Positions 1 through 11,412 of a stretch of DNA of 64,000 nucleotides are shown piece by piece. Position numbers and translations under genes: made by a program. How positions within the stretch are numbered: the first letter of the stretch is position 1; each line of letters begins with the position of its first letter. Source of the DNA: Paratinospora sagittata (Eukaryota; Streptophyta; Magnoliopsida; Ranunculales; Menispermaceae); assembly GCA_035771175.1 (NCBI GenBank), contig CM069603.1:29375308-29439307 (forward strand), written 5' to 3'. The notes beneath the pieces were generated by a model. That model made no database searches. It was not told the DNA's origin and worked only from the letters and a program-made list of their open reading frames with translations.

Positions 1-2771
1 CGTCTAAGCTGCGGATGATCTGTGAAATGGTACCCCATACCTGAACCCAGTTTTAGAAGTGAGCAACTGGATGGTGACCTGACATCAAATTGCACATCAA
101 ATGGTAATCAGCAGAATAATTTTCAGAATCGTGATCTTCACAAATTCCCAAAAATCTTGGGTAGAAGCAACCCGAGTTGAAAATTACAGTGCAACATAAC
201 AAAATTCCAAAGATAAAGATAGAGGAAAGGAAAACCTATACTCTAACTTCAGCACTCTACCCTCACGGGCTCACGGCAGCTTTTACCCTTTGCCATAGTT
301 TCTTATTTTAACAAAAAAAAGTTCTTAAAAATCTGAAAAGAGTATGATGAATGAAAAGATTATAGAAATGAAGTTGATGAAACTGCACAAAAACACATCC
401 TTTCTTATAAGTTATAACACAAATCAGATAGCAATTTTCATGGAGCAAATATGAATCATCATAACCAAAAAATTCATGAATAAAATTTTACACCAATGCC
501 ATAGTAAATAGAGACAAAAAGGTAGTGGCATAGACTAGTAAACTTCCCACCATTCCAAAAACTAAAACTGAAAAGTTAGGAGCAACATGGGAACTTGCTG
601 CAGATTATAACAAGTATTCCATCATTCATCAATCAACCCAAGGATAGAGCATTTCTATAATCATGGTCATAACCAGGAAGTACAGCTCCAAGGTTCAGAT
701 TTAGGATGGCATGGAGTGTAAAAGCCAAGGCATTTGGTTGATTTAAACAAGACATCAGCAAAATCTTTGGACTTTTTTAAAGACATTTAAGATGCGGGTC
801 TGAGGCATCCACCTTGATTTTCATCAGGAATGTAGCCCAGGGAATATGCCAAAATAGGTGTGTTTTTTATCATTGATTTTAAGGCCATAAATGGCCTGAC
901 TTGTGGCACTCTACAACTTTCCAACATTGTATACAAAATGAATTTCACTTTGTTAAGAACATGCAGAATCTGCCTCCCTTTACTGACATAATTAAGCATA
1001 AAATCTATGAGATTTCTTGAATACTTCTTGAACATCTAGAAATTATAACAAGGCATGAAAAGTACATTACAAACTTTTTAATAGAAATGTAATTCTTACA
1101 TGCAAAACAGTTCCATAGTTGCATCCATGAAGAGGAAGTGCAACAGTAGAGGGCTTGGATGCATCTGCATAGTCAGCAAGATTGATGTTAGCCTCACCAA
1201 GGAGGCTAGACCGAGAAGAACCCTGATAAATAATAATCAAATTAAAAACATTAAATAGTTTCAGATCAGAAAACAAGTGAACAACAATCTTTTTTACATT
1301 ATTACATTTTATTTATTTTCCTTTCTAATGGCAGGTGCATTGGGTGGACTAATAGCCACCTTTGTGAGTTATCACCAAACTGTTATTAAAGCAGACCCAG
1401 AGGAGACCTGCAAAGTCACTGTCAAAGATGACAGGAGGTCAAGAAAAGAAAATGTCAAAGGATAAGGAGTACAATACCATTGCCACGGCCAGCTTGTAAA
1501 GCTTCCCATCATATTGTTTGGTTTTGATATCTTGGAGAAGCCTTGTTGTCTCATAGATAGCATCACCCCATTTGCAAGTCCCATTTCTAACATTAGATTT
1601 GCTTGTCTTGGCTGTCACCTTTCCAGAATCAGCAGGAATGAAAGAAATAAACAATTTGTCCCATCCTGTTTGAGGAATCTGACACATGAACAAGAAAGCT
1701 CAAGTTAAATCACTGCCAAAATTGAAAGAAATAACAGGGCAGCTATAATATGCAGTTAGGCCATATGATCAATATTGAGAACTGGAGGATGCCAATTCCT
1801 TAATCAAGCAAGAATAAAACCAAAAGTCTAGACTACACCAACTGCAACGAGAGACGAACACAGTTCTCACATCTCAGCTTCTATTAAGTACACCACTACG
1901 AATTATGACTTATGCCAATCACCTTGAAAAGATGATAATAAAACAAAATAAAAACAAATACATGCAGCTTCGTAGCAAACTTCCTTAATGGATTTCTTTG
2001 CAAGTCCCAATTCACTTTTGTGCAAGACACTCCACTATTAATAAATTAATAAAATAGAATGCAAAAATGCATGCATCAGCACCTTCTATGTACCTATTAA
2101 CTAAGATTAGCAACTCCTGCTTTAGGAAAATAGGAGGAAAGAAATGATAGAATAAACTGTCAAACAGGTAGGTTGAACTCAAATTGCAATGATGTACAAC
2201 ACAGAAACTATACCAACCAGAATCAGTAGAAGAAAGACATAGGAGCAGCCAAAAGAAAACTGTTCTTCTCAAATAGGAAATTAATATGAGGGAAAGAATT
2301 AGAAGTTGAATGAAACATAAAATAGAAGATTTATTCCATTCAGAACACATGCATGCAAAGGTTACTTCCTAAATTCCCATTGCTGTACTGATGATGATGA
2401 ATCATTGTAAAGGGAAATAGCGAAAGGAACTCTAACAGAAGTTCCCTAACAAGAACAGAACAAAACATAAATTTTCATACAAGAAGACTTAAGAATTACG
2501 ATTAAGACGATGAGCAAAAACAATAAACTTCTGATTAACATAAGAAAGTGCAATTAGCTAAAAGCCATCAAGCAACCAGATAACATATATGTAACAATAT
2601 CCAGAATGAAATGGAAAACTCACAAAGAAGCCAGCCCAACGGGCAGAAAAATCCAGCATTAGCATCACAAGTAACAATAAAAGCAAAGCTTACATGTGTA
2701 GCATGGAATTGCAACCGAAAAACCACTTTCACTTTCACCTTCTCCAGCTTCCACTTTGCAATCCTCGACAT
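1..2771 (-). CDS. NT-C2 (EEIG1/EHBP1-type) coiled-coil protein, N-terminal part, partial
   Basis: Four coding exons join in frame: 2694-2771 (26 codons from ATG), 1478-1678 (67 codons), 1100-1222 (41 codons) and 41-78 (38 nt). All introns are GT-AG (donors GTAAGC, GTATTG, GTAAGA, GTATGG). The product begins MSRIAKWKLEKVKVKVVF and continues with HIPQTGWDKLFISFIPADSG, NGTCKWGDAIYETT, GEANINLADYADA and VTIQLLTSKTGF. This is the N-terminal C2-like domain of plant 'myosin heavy chain-like' or 'sporulation-specific-like' proteins such as Arabidopsis At1g22060. In that family the domain is followed by a very long coiled coil, here beyond the left edge. The domain is thought to bind membranes or partners; the plant function is poorly known. 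No stop or frameshift interrupts the four exons, so the gene looks intact. The 38-nt exon is unusually short. The identification is from remembered family sequence, not a search. Confidence 0.9.
79..1099 (-). other. intron 3 of the NT-C2 gene
   Basis: AT-rich intron of about 1.0 kb between the exon ending at 1100 (donor GTAAGA) and the 38-nt exon at 41-78 (acceptor CAG at 79-81). Short open frames inside it have no recognisable similarity. I see no transposon termini. Confidence 0.8.
1223..1477 (-). other. intron 2 of the NT-C2 gene
   Basis: 255-bp intron with donor GTATTG directly after the ATG codon for Met at the end of the previous exon, and acceptor TTATCAG at 1223-1229. Splicing it out joins KLAVAM to GSSRSSLLGEAN, the continuous order expected for the domain. 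Confidence 0.85.
1679..2693 (-). other. intron 1 (coding) of the NT-C2 gene
   Basis: About 1.0 kb, donor GTAAGC, acceptor TGTGTCAG. Removal joins FHATH to IPQTGWD as in homologues. Contents are unique-looking AT-rich DNA; I see no element ends or coding remains. Confidence 0.85.
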
Positions 2772-2776
2772 ATCTG

Positions 2777-3119
2777 ATCAATGAACTGATCATCAGCAGC
2801 AAATCATGAGTCTTGAACCTTCATTACTTCACTGCAGTGAACCAAAACCAACTTTATTCCCAATACAGTTGAATACCGAGAAATATAAAAGTCAAATAAA
2901 AATGCCAATGTTAGAAGAAAAAAATGTTGGAATTGCAATCAAATCAAACAACGAGAGAAAAATATGCATTTTCATACAAGTAAAGTATTGTTTATTAAAA
3001 ATGTAAATTATCCATTGCCTCGTTACAGTTCACACAAGCTAAAAGGAAAAGAAACATAGATTTCCAATTTTCCTTCATCACTAATTGGAGTTGAACCAGC
3101 TTTGAAACAATTTCAACTC
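2777..3119. other. intronic stretch, nothing recognised
   Basis: AT-rich DNA between the first coding exon and the first LINE tail. The plus-strand open frame here has no motif. No repeats or element ends seen. Confidence 0.6.
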
Positions 3120-3580
3120 AACAAAGCCTTTTCCCCACTACATTGGGTCCTCTAAATGAATCTCACTTCCTCCATTCAGCTCTATCACGTACTAAGTCGA
3201 CATTTAAATTATATGTAGTTATTACATCTTTCTTAATAATTTCTATCAATGTTATTTTAGGTCTTTCTTTGTGTCTATTATTACCATGGATTGTTAATAG
3301 GTCACCCTTCCAAACTAGAATACCAAAAGGTCTTTGTTATATATGTCCAAACCACCTTAATCAATTTTCTCTCATTTTATCTCCAACTGGAGCTACTCCT
3401 ACCATTTCTTGAACATGCTTATTTCTAATTTTATTTTTCAATATTTTACCACTTATTCCGTTACACTTAATTTGCTACTTTCTTAATTGTCCAACATTAC
3501 ACTTGGCCTAATAGTCGTTTTATAAAATTCCCTTTCAACTTCAATGAGATGGGTCGATAATATAATATTCTAGAAGCACT
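3120..3580 (-). mobile_element. LINE ORF2 C-terminal tail fragment
   Basis: Minus-strand translation in shifting frames gives QEMVGVAPVGDKMRENRLRW, then FGHI, then RPKITLIEIIKKD and a VVGKRL end. The RLRWFGH-x-RPK order is the C-terminal tail found in one group of plant non-LTR retrotransposon polyproteins. Stops and frameshifts make it non-functional. Related tails occur at 7690-7860 and twice at 13.0-13.6 kb, so this is a local family. Confidence 0.65.
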
Positions 3581-3718
3581 CCTCTACTAAACTTGTCCTG
3601 CTTTAACTCTATGGTTCACAACCACCTATTTCTCCTTCTTGATGAATAATGAATCCTAAATATAGTACTGATTGATGAGAGTCATGAGACTAAATTCGGA
3701 GGAAATGCCAAGCTAGAC

Positions 3719-5780
3719 TTTTTTTTTTTAAAAGAAACTAAAAAATATTATATATATATATATATGGATAATAGAAAAGACGATTTGTACAAAAACACAC
3801 AATTCTGATCAAACCCCTAGACAGATACAAAATTGTCCCACCCCCTAAGCCAATTGCCCAAACCATATCTTGATAAATGGCTATTTGCTACCCAAAAGGA
3901 AGCTAAACGGTGAGAAGACTCCCACACTCTAGCAGCCGACAAAAACTCATCATGAAACACCCGTTTGTTCTACTCCTTCCATAAGGACTACAAAACAGCC
4001 ATACATATCACCTTCCAATGGTCTCTCCATGATGACAGAACACCGTCCATGAATGCGAAAATATTTATGTCATCCTCGACGACCTCATCATTGCTCATAA
4101 CAGGAAAATGAAGTCACCATCTCCTCCAAACCACATTAACGAAAGGGCATCTCCAACATATGTGTCGCACTGACTCTGACTCCTATCTACAAAGGTAACA
4201 CTCATAGTTGTTAAATTGAAATAGCATCGTAAAATCGTTAAGGATAAGATTTAAATCGAATAGTAAATCGTAAGATTTTTTCTGATTTTTCAAATAATAT
4301 ATATAAACAAATCTAGTACTCATATATGCATATTTAATGATTCAAAATCATTCTAAAACTGACTTATATATATAAATTATAAATATTATGTTTCTTGTCA
4401 AAGAAAAAAATATTTTAAAACTTCCAAAACAAGTTCTTGGTCAATATTCATTAAATATCAAGTTCTTATGAAAAAATTGTATGTTCTTACCTATATAGGT
4501 GAAAAAATTTGGATGCACGACTTGATCTGAATCGTGCGATTGGGGAAAAATCGCATGACTCGAGTACGAGTCATGTGATTTTTCTCCTTTTGCGATTTTT
4601 TGCAAACATTGAATCGTACGCAGTACGATTTGACTTATATCGTACAATTTTTACAACCATGGTAACACTAGTATGGAGATAAGCACATAAATGAGAACTT
4701 TTTTTGCAATCAGTCCCATGTGTTCATCTTCCAGTGAGAAGCTACCCACCCCAAAAATTTAACCTTTGATGGCACTTGAGCTTTCCAAATAAAGCTATGA
4801 TTAGAGAAAGGGGAAACATGAGACTCGTTGAGTATGGATGAATGGAAAGATTTGGTGGTAAACAGCCCCGAGGAATGCCATGGCCAAGAAAATCTATCAC
4901 TATCCCCAGACAGGTGACATCCCTCTAACAACCCTACAAGAGACAAAACATCGCCCTCCTCCCTGGGGGGGATATACCTACCCAAATGAAAATCCCAAGA
5001 CAAGGTGGGTTCTCCCAGGTTTCTTACGAAGTCAATGGCAGGTTTATTATGAAAGGAAGAGCGACTGTAAAGATTAGGAAAAAGTGTTTAGAAGGTATCA
5101 TTCCCCCATCATAAGTCCTCTCAGAATCGGATTGAATCCCCCTTACCAAGTTTAAGCCTAACCAAGAGAGAGAAAAATGGGATACACTAAGGATATAAAT
5201 TTCCAAGGGCTTCTAAAAGTGGCTTTGTTGGCAATCCCAACATCCCTTTGGTTATCCCGAAACCCATGCCTACTACTAATAACGTTCCTCCATAATTGAT
5301 CCATCTCCCGTAGAAACCGCCATAACCATTTGCCTACTAGTGCCTTATTTCTAAGTGCAATATTACCAATACCCAGTCCCCCTTGCTCGATCTTCCTTCG
5401 AACAATGCTCCATGCCACAAGGTGAGACACATGCCCTTTATCATCATTCTCCTATAAAAAATCCCTCATTAACTTCTCTAACCGACCCTCCACCTTCGCT
5501 GAAACCCGAAAAACTGACAAATAGTAGGTTGGAAGTGCATCTAGAACAGACTTAATCAAAGTAAGTTTGCCTCCTTTAGATAAGAAGCACCTCTTCCACC
5601 CATCTAATCTTCTACTACCTTAGAGATTACTGGGTCCCAAAAATCCAACTTTGAAGGATTTCCATCTAGTGGCATTCCCAAATATTTCATTGGCCAACAA
5701 CACGTAAAGCACCCAATTACATTGGCCATCTCTGCCCGCGCCATGCTAAGCTCAACTTTTGGAGTTAGGCTCTAGAATCT
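3719..5780 (-). mobile_element. 5'-truncated LINE with poly(A), interrupted by an hAT MITE
   Basis: Minus-strand reading shows, in order, the RT thumb (WPMKYLGMPLDGNP near 5680), EQGGLGIGNIALRNKALVGK and WLWRFL near 5300-5390, the zinc-binding reverse-transcriptase domain (FIWKAQVPSKVKFLGW near 4760), a Cys-rich SVRHICWRC stretch near 4150, and a terminal SLWKE-N motif near 3990. An A-run closes the 3' end at 3719-3729. The RT fingers, palm and endonuclease are missing, as in a typical 5'-truncated LINE. Many stops and frameshifts show it is dead. The MITE at 4203-4661 splits it. Confidence 0.85.
4203..4661. mobile_element. non-autonomous hAT element (459 bp) inside the LINE
   Basis: Flanked by a perfect 8-bp duplication GTAACACT (4195-4202 and 4662-4669). 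Ends are imperfect inverted repeats, CATAGTTGTTAAATT against CATGGTTGTAAAAATT, with CA..TG termini as in hAT elements. It has no coding capacity and carries several internal ATCGTA/TACGAT inverted motifs. Removing it restores LINE sequence across the site. A 9-bp duplication (GGTAACACT) is also possible and would point to Mutator; the CA terminus favours hAT. Confidence 0.8.
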
Positions 5781-5875
5781 ATAAGGTTCAAGATTAGTAG
5801 GACTAAGATTGATTACAGTAAGTGTAATTTTAGTGAAAATAGAAATACAACAAATAACATATACATGGTCATGGC

Positions 5876-6810
5876 CAAGGATCGAAAATTCGATTTCAAC
5901 TTGACTTCGGTCACTTGAAAATTAGAATTAATTCGGAGAAGTTTAATTCAACATGGAGAATTTTTGTAAAAATTCGCTAAATTAGAGAAGTTTAGAGAAT
6001 TTTTGCATATATGCTTAAATATCTAGATTTATTGCAGTATAAGCTAAAAACTAATATAAATAGACACTTTTAATACATAAAAATATCAATAAGTGACCTA
6101 ACAAAATCAATCTTGTTAAGTGGGTTGATGAATTTGAAATGGTGGCTTTTGGTCTTAATTCTTTTTTTTTGTTTTGATATTTAATTTTGTGGTGGCTTGC
6201 TTCTCGACCATATACTTTGCTAGTTTGAATTCCACGATGCTTAATTTATTAGTTTATTATTTAAATGTATTATTTTTTAATCTTGTTTTATAAGAGTTAT
6301 CTAAAAGAATCGCTTTGGGAACTCTTTTAATTGATTTTTAAGTTTTTCTCTTATTTCAACTTTATTTATTTATTTATTTAATTGCTTCTTTTCTTCTCTT
6401 TTTGGTAAAATATATCTCATAAACTACATAATTTGCTAGCTTGTTAAATTATTTTTTAAAATTTATATTGCTATGTTAGTTTATGAAGTTGAAAATAATA
6501 CATAATTATTAGTATTTCTTTGTTTTCTATGGATGAAATAACACTTTTTTACTTCTCTGTCGAATTTTGTTGAATTTTATCGAATTTTGTCAAATTTTAT
6601 CAAATTTTTTGTCGAATTTTTGCATTTTTTAATTGAAAAATATAAATTTTATCGAAGTTTAACGAATTTTGTCAAATTTCTCGAATTTTATCGAATTATT
6701 TCGGAAAATTTTTGCATTTTTTATTTTACATCCACTTCGCACTTCTGTGGTTAAAAAAAGGGAAATAATTCGTGGAAGTTCACTGAATTTCGAGGAATTT
6801 TTGAACCATG
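5876..6810 (+). mobile_element. non-autonomous hAT element, copy A (935 bp)
   Basis: Bounded by an 8-bp duplication GTCATGGC at 5868-5875 and 6811-6818. Terminal inverted repeats are CAAGGATCGAAAATTC and, from the other end, CATGGTTCAAAAATTC. The start resembles Ac/Ds-type termini. The interior is very AT-rich with repeated ATTTTGTCGAATTT-like subterminal motifs, which in hAT elements are often transposase-binding sites. No transposase is encoded. A second copy in the opposite orientation lies at 12001-12884. Confidence 0.85.
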
Positions 6811-6818
6811 GTCATGGC

Positions 6819-7689
6819 TCACAATTTTCCAAACTTTCCATCAAAAGTGAGAAAAGTGGAAATTTCAAAGTTTCAAAGAAAGTAGATTTTGTATAAAAAT
6901 CGGATTCCATGCATGAGGTATCAACATAAAATTCCTCCCTTGGGCTGTGGCGCAATTGAATAAAACAAATGCCGAAATGATGAAAATTGAATCATATCCA
7001 TAAGAATACAAACATTTACATAGTTCAGCTTTTAGCCGATATCCACATGCAAAAGCAGTAAAAAGACTTCACTGTGAAGAATAGTACAACTGTTTTGCTT
7101 ATCAAATTTTAGCCCCAGTAAGAGCAGCATTGAACATCTACATCATATAGATGGCAATCAAAGGGGAAGGAAAATGACAACTAGTTGATCCTTTGCAAGA
7201 TTAATATATACCATGTTATATATTTTCTAAATCAGGATAAGATAATAATAACAATGATATCGATCATAACACTTGGTTTAATGAGTAAATCTAAAAACAA
7301 GGGAAAACACCATGAAGCCAAAGGTGGTCTAATAATCTCACAAGATAGATGCAAAGTATAGAGATTCAAATAGTCATACAACCAGCCAATCACCAACTAG
7401 TTTGCTACTAGGTTTTTCTGCACCAAGTATCTTAGCTACACAGCTAGAGAATCTCCACAATATCTCCCAATTGTTATTTTTCTTGATATCCCTCAAGGCA
7501 CTTGCTTACTGTTCTAGTATTTTGATACTTAATGGATTGTTCACCAATCCCTCAACACAAAAATACTTACAAGTCAAAGATAAGCAATTTTGAAACCTAT
7601 AAAAAGTGAAACACTTGAAAGGAGTTGTGAAGAGGAAATATGATAAAAGAGATTGCACTCATCTGATGCCTAGATCAAGTGATAACTCA
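6819..7689. other. intronic stretch, nothing recognised
   Basis: AT-rich, unique-looking sequence between hAT copy A and the next LINE tail. Open frames are short and without motifs. No terminal repeats or duplications noticed. Confidence 0.5.
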
Positions 7690-7910
7690 ACTCAAAGAAG
7701 AATTTTCCCAACTACATGGGTCAGCTACATGAATCTACTTATTCCACTCCGCTCTATCTAGAGCTAAGTCAACATTTAAATTACAAATATTAATATCTTC
7801 TTAATTATTTTTGTCCATATTATTTTAGGACTTCCTATAATTATCATGACATCATACATTATACCTTCCCTAGACCTCACTATGGCGGAAGCCTCATGCA
7901 CGGCCCTTTT
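7690..7910 (-). mobile_element. LINE tail fragment joined to a common plant repeat
   Basis: Positions 7690-7860 on the minus strand give RPKIIWTKIIKK-like and IHVADP-like pieces, the same LINE C-terminal tail as at 3120-3580. Next to it, 7856-7905 (CTTCCCTAGACCTCACTATG and onward) matches a motif I recall as very common in plant genomes (gcggGAGCCTtaTGCAC type). Both are short and degenerate. Confidence 0.5.
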
Positions 7911-7959
7911 TTTAAATCTATGTCGTCAATCCAAATCTCAATTCATAGATATTTTTTTA

Positions 7960-8203
7960 TTGAACACAATCTTGTTTGAGCGATCCTAGATCCTAGGTCA
8001 TTTTGGGAGAGAACCGCCTAGGCTATTCACTAGGCAGTCAGAGGGGGGTCTAAGAAATTTCGAAGAGTTGAAGATGTCCATGAATGAAGATAAAACCATA
8101 AGGGCTTATCTGTAAATATGTTTTTATTTAATACAAAAGGATTTGAATGGGAAACCCTCAAGCCCTAACCCATCGCTGTGTTGTCCAACAGTTCTCCGTA
8201 TTT

Positions 8204-8292
<89 letters not shown>

Positions 8293-8575
8293 ATGTATGT
8301 ATGTATGTATGCATGCATATGTACACGTATACATATACACATATACATATGTATGTATGTATATATGTATGTATGTATGTATGTATATATGCATGTATAT
8401 GTATATGTGTATGTATATGTGTGCATATAGAAAGAGAGAGGGACCTATAAATAAATAAATAAATTCTCTAGGGGCCTCTAAATAAATATTTTATATGTGG
8501 CCTAGGCGGCTAGGCCCTGCCTAGCCTAAATAGGGTATATCATCTACCATCGCCTTGCCGCCTTGACAACACTAG
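7960..8575. mobile_element. possible hAT-like remnant around a microsatellite
   Basis: The right end, read inward on the minus strand, starts TAGTGTTGTCAAGGCGGC, a terminus I associate with abundant plant hAT MITEs. GC-richer CCTAGG-type motifs lie on both sides of the microsatellite (about 7985-8045 and 8465-8530) in partly inverted order. No matching left terminus or target duplication could be found. Confidence 0.35.
8213..8430. repeat. compound microsatellite (GT)n-(ATGT)n-(AT/GT)n
   Basis: About 31 GT units (8214-8276), then ATGT tetranucleotides (8277-8310), then an alternating purine-pyrimidine mix of ATGT, ATAT and ACAT to 8430. The long frames on both strands (Cys-Val and His-Thr runs) are artefacts of the repeat. 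Confidence 0.95.
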
Positions 8576-8589
8576 TTAAAATGACCTTA

Positions 8590-9599
8590 TGTGCAAGTAT
8601 ATGAGGAAATTTCAAATCTCTCAAGGTTATTATGTACATGAGAACATATCTAATCATATAAGGTAAAAAGTGAAATATTAATTAACTATAGGTGACAAAA
8701 TATCACATTATTGCCAATCATAAATTCATAATCTGTAAAAACATAGTTCATCAACTTTGTATGTTAGAAACAAAATTGATTGAAATGATACTGAATAAGG
8801 GTAAGAGTTGACCAATTTCGCTAAATGATCAATTTGATCAAATTAGGCCATTAATCTTGGTGCACCATAGCCACACTAATTGTATGGTCATGAGGTGCAA
8901 ACTTATATAATGTGTGGGCATAAGTTCTAAGCCTATTAAGGATTAAGGTTTATATTTGATGCATATAAAAGGAAGTCCCAACTCTTACTCCAAATAGGCT
9001 CTACATTAACTCATTAAGTTACACCTCCACATAAAGAATCCATAGAGATGAAGACAAGAACCGTCAAATAGAAGATTCTTCTTTAGCAATACTAGTGGAT
9101 TTAGATAGGCTAGCTTTATTAATTTATACAAATTCATTGGGCCTATGAAAAGATTATGCTACGGATGCTTACAAAACATGGTAAACCAACCCTGCCCCCA
9201 AATTAGTAGAAATCAATTGATTTTAGTTCGTTAGGCATGTAACCTGAGGTCCAATTGGGATAACAATCCATTGGACCCGAACTTCTTGGTTAACTTAAAC
9301 ACTTAGTCACAAGGAGCTTGTAAATAGAAATAAATTGATGGATTACAAGAGCAAGGGTCTCAAAAATTAGGCGTTAATGACACTTGCCAAGTGTTTGACT
9401 ATTCGACCTTTCCGAGAAAAGGAAAAAAAATTAGATGGGATATGGTGTCGTCAACGACTTCTTTTCAGCCAAAAGAAGAGTAGGAACAAAAATGCCCTCC
9501 TTTTCTTTAAATAAAATTTTTCCCCAATTGATCATTTGCTTATTCAGTGCTCCCTCTCCAGTGGCATTCAGAACAGGTTAGCAGGAGAATTTCACTCAT
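8590..9599. other. intronic stretch with a possible LTR-like promoter
   Basis: No protein similarity. A GCATATAAAAGG box near 8963 followed by a short CT-rich stretch resembles a copia LTR promoter, but I could not find LTR ends, a primer-binding site or a target duplication. Confidence 0.3.
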
Positions 9600-9990
9600 A
9601 GATCACTTTGCCAACAAACAGAGAAGAGATCTTTCAATCACAATTTCTTCAATGTAATGGTCATAGGAAAACAAATTTGAAGGATCACAACAGTGGTGAT
9701 GGTCAGGTTTTGTGGTTAGAGAGGAACAATAGAGTCTTCAAGGACACTGTTATGAACTATACAAGGTTTCTGGAAGTCATAACAGTTAGAATTTCCACTT
9801 GGTTTGCAGCAGCGAAAGTAGGATAGGGGTATCCCTTGTCAAAGTAATTAAGAAGAAGGAAGTTGTAATCTTAGTCCCCCTTATTTGTTTCTCTTATGAA
9901 GTACTTCTTGTCCTCATTTTTTTTCCTTGTATGCTTTTGTTTCTTTTTAATATAAGAATTTGCTTCCTCTCCAAAAAAAAAATAATGATA
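9600..9990 (+). mobile_element. LINE 3' end
   Basis: The plus strand encodes LWLERNNRVFKDT and STWFAAAK, the typical C-terminal end of plant LINE ORF2 following the zinc-binding domain (WLERN-x-R-F, then a Trp). It is followed by a T-rich 3' UTR and an A-run at about 9974-9983. The element is heavily 5'-truncated and lacks any catalytic domain. Confidence 0.65.
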
Positions 9991-10456
9991 ACAATAACAA
10001 TTTTGTGATAAGCCTTCTCCATAAATAATAAATAAATAAATATGCATGGTATTTCTGTCCAGCATGTTTTTTTTCCCTAAAGAAGACAAAAAATGCCCTT
10101 GTTCTTTTCTTTAAATGAAATTCTTGACAATATGAAATAGGTATATTCTTTAGAAAGAAGACAAGCCACCATTTTCTATGCTATTTTCTCTTTTCTAAAA
10201 AGGATTTTTTACCAAAATACGCATTATGGGAAAATTGTTTTTAAACATAACCCATATCAAAACTATTTTGAGATCTAATTGTAGTTGGAGCCATCAACAA
10301 CTGCTAACTAAGTCAAACTATAGTAAGCAATTTTTTTATTTTTTTATTTTTAAAAAAGGCACATATGCACCACTTCAAAAGAAACCACCAAATGAAAAAA
10401 AAATGTTAAAAAAATGAAAAGCAAAACGGACCACAAAAAAAGACAAACATTGAAGA
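9991..10456. other. AT-rich stretch, nothing recognised
   Basis: Homopolymer-rich sequence with several T- and A-runs. No coding similarity or element termini. Confidence 0.5.
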
Positions 10457-10862
10457 TGTAGGAAGCCAAGAGGGTGGCTTTCAACCCAAATTAGAGAGGG
10501 AAGATGGGAGCAAGAGATGATAGGAGTGGTCGCGAAGGAAAGAGGAGAGTAAGGGTGGGGGGCTTTGGTGCAAAGAAGAGAAAAGGTGAAGATGGGGGCA
10601 ATAAAGCGCAAGGCAAAGCAAGGGGCAGGCTAAAGTAGAAAGAGATAAAATTGGAGGTGTAGGAAGCCAAGAAAGGGGCTTTCAACCCAAATTAGAGGGA
10701 GAAGATGGGAGCAAGAGATGATAGGAGTGGTCGCAGCGGAAAGAGGAGAGTGTGGGTTGGGGGTGTGGGGCTTCGATGCAAATAAGAGAAAAGGTGAAGA
10801 TGGGGGCAATAAAGCGCAATGCAAAGCAAGAGGCAGCTACAGTAGAAAGAGAGGAATTGGGT
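10457..10862. repeat. two-copy tandem repeat, period about 201 bp, purine-rich
   Basis: Units begin at 10457 and 10658 with the shared string TGTAGGAAGCCAAGA and stay clearly alike through GGTGAAGATGGGGGCAATAA and AAGCGCAA. The plus strand is strongly purine-biased (GGGAG, AAGAGG). The second copy has small insertions. The long open frames on both strands differ between copies and reflect composition rather than a gene. Confidence 0.85.
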
Positions 10863-10949
10863 TGGGGGCTTATCGCAAAGAGAAAGAGGAGGGAGGCTTT
10901 GGTGTAGGTTGTTGTTTGAACAAAGAAGTTCTTTCAAAGTATATCAAAA

Positions 10950-11025
10950 AATACACTATATACGCCCGTTTACTATATCAAAGAAAGAGGAGGGAGACTT
11001 ATACGCCCGTTTACTATATCGAAAA
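10950..11025. repeat. short direct duplication
   Basis: TATACGCCCGTTTACTATAT occurs at about 10959 and again at about 11000, separated by an AAAGAAAGAGGAGGGAG string that also occurs near 10876. This looks like replication-slippage shuffling next to the 201-bp repeat. Confidence 0.7.
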
Positions 11026-11199
11026 ATAAAATAAAAAATTCTAGCTAGACACGTGACCCAGCAATGGTCATTGAATGAGTCCAACTATTATACATTTCAA
11101 AATATATTAATAAGTAATTACTCATCAGGAGCATTTTAGTAAAAAAAAAACCACCAAAAGGTAGTACGGAAATAAACCCCAATTCTTTTCCTTAAAAGA

Positions 11200-11412
11200 C
11201 ACCTGTGACAAATGATATGGGCTACTTTAATAAAGGGGCAAGGCACAACTATCCCTATGACCTTCTTTTCCTCCAAGCGGTCGACCCAACCATCTAATTC
11301 ATTGCATTGGATGGAATTTTACATGCTTACATCTCATACTATGAATAACTTCACAATTGATGTAATAAGATTCTTTTTAATCTACAAACTTCCAACAATC
11401 TCCACTTTAAAC
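11200..11412 (-). mobile_element. copia-like 3' end: polypurine tract and LTR fragment
   Basis: On the minus strand GGTTTAAAGTGGAGA directly precedes TTGTTGGAAGTTTGTAG, the polypurine-tract/LTR junction arrangement of several plant copia elements. The LTR-like sequence continues down to about 11200. Sequence from 11412 to 11660 may be the adjoining internal 3' region but shows no protein motif I can place. Confidence 0.45.

Noticed and set aside
2012..2350. 112-codon minus-strand frame with hydrophobic stretches
   Set aside because: Falls in an intron of the NT-C2 gene; T-rich intron sequence read on this strand gives Leu/Phe-rich frames by chance.
8124..8458. Open frames of 63-103 codons on both strands (Cys-Val, His-Thr, Tyr-Met runs)
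   Set aside because: They are produced by the GT/ATGT microsatellite, which lacks stops in several frames.
10375..11029. Several overlapping frames of 60-103 codons on both strands
   Set aside because: Composition artefacts of the purine-rich tandem repeat; the two repeat units do not keep the same reading frame.
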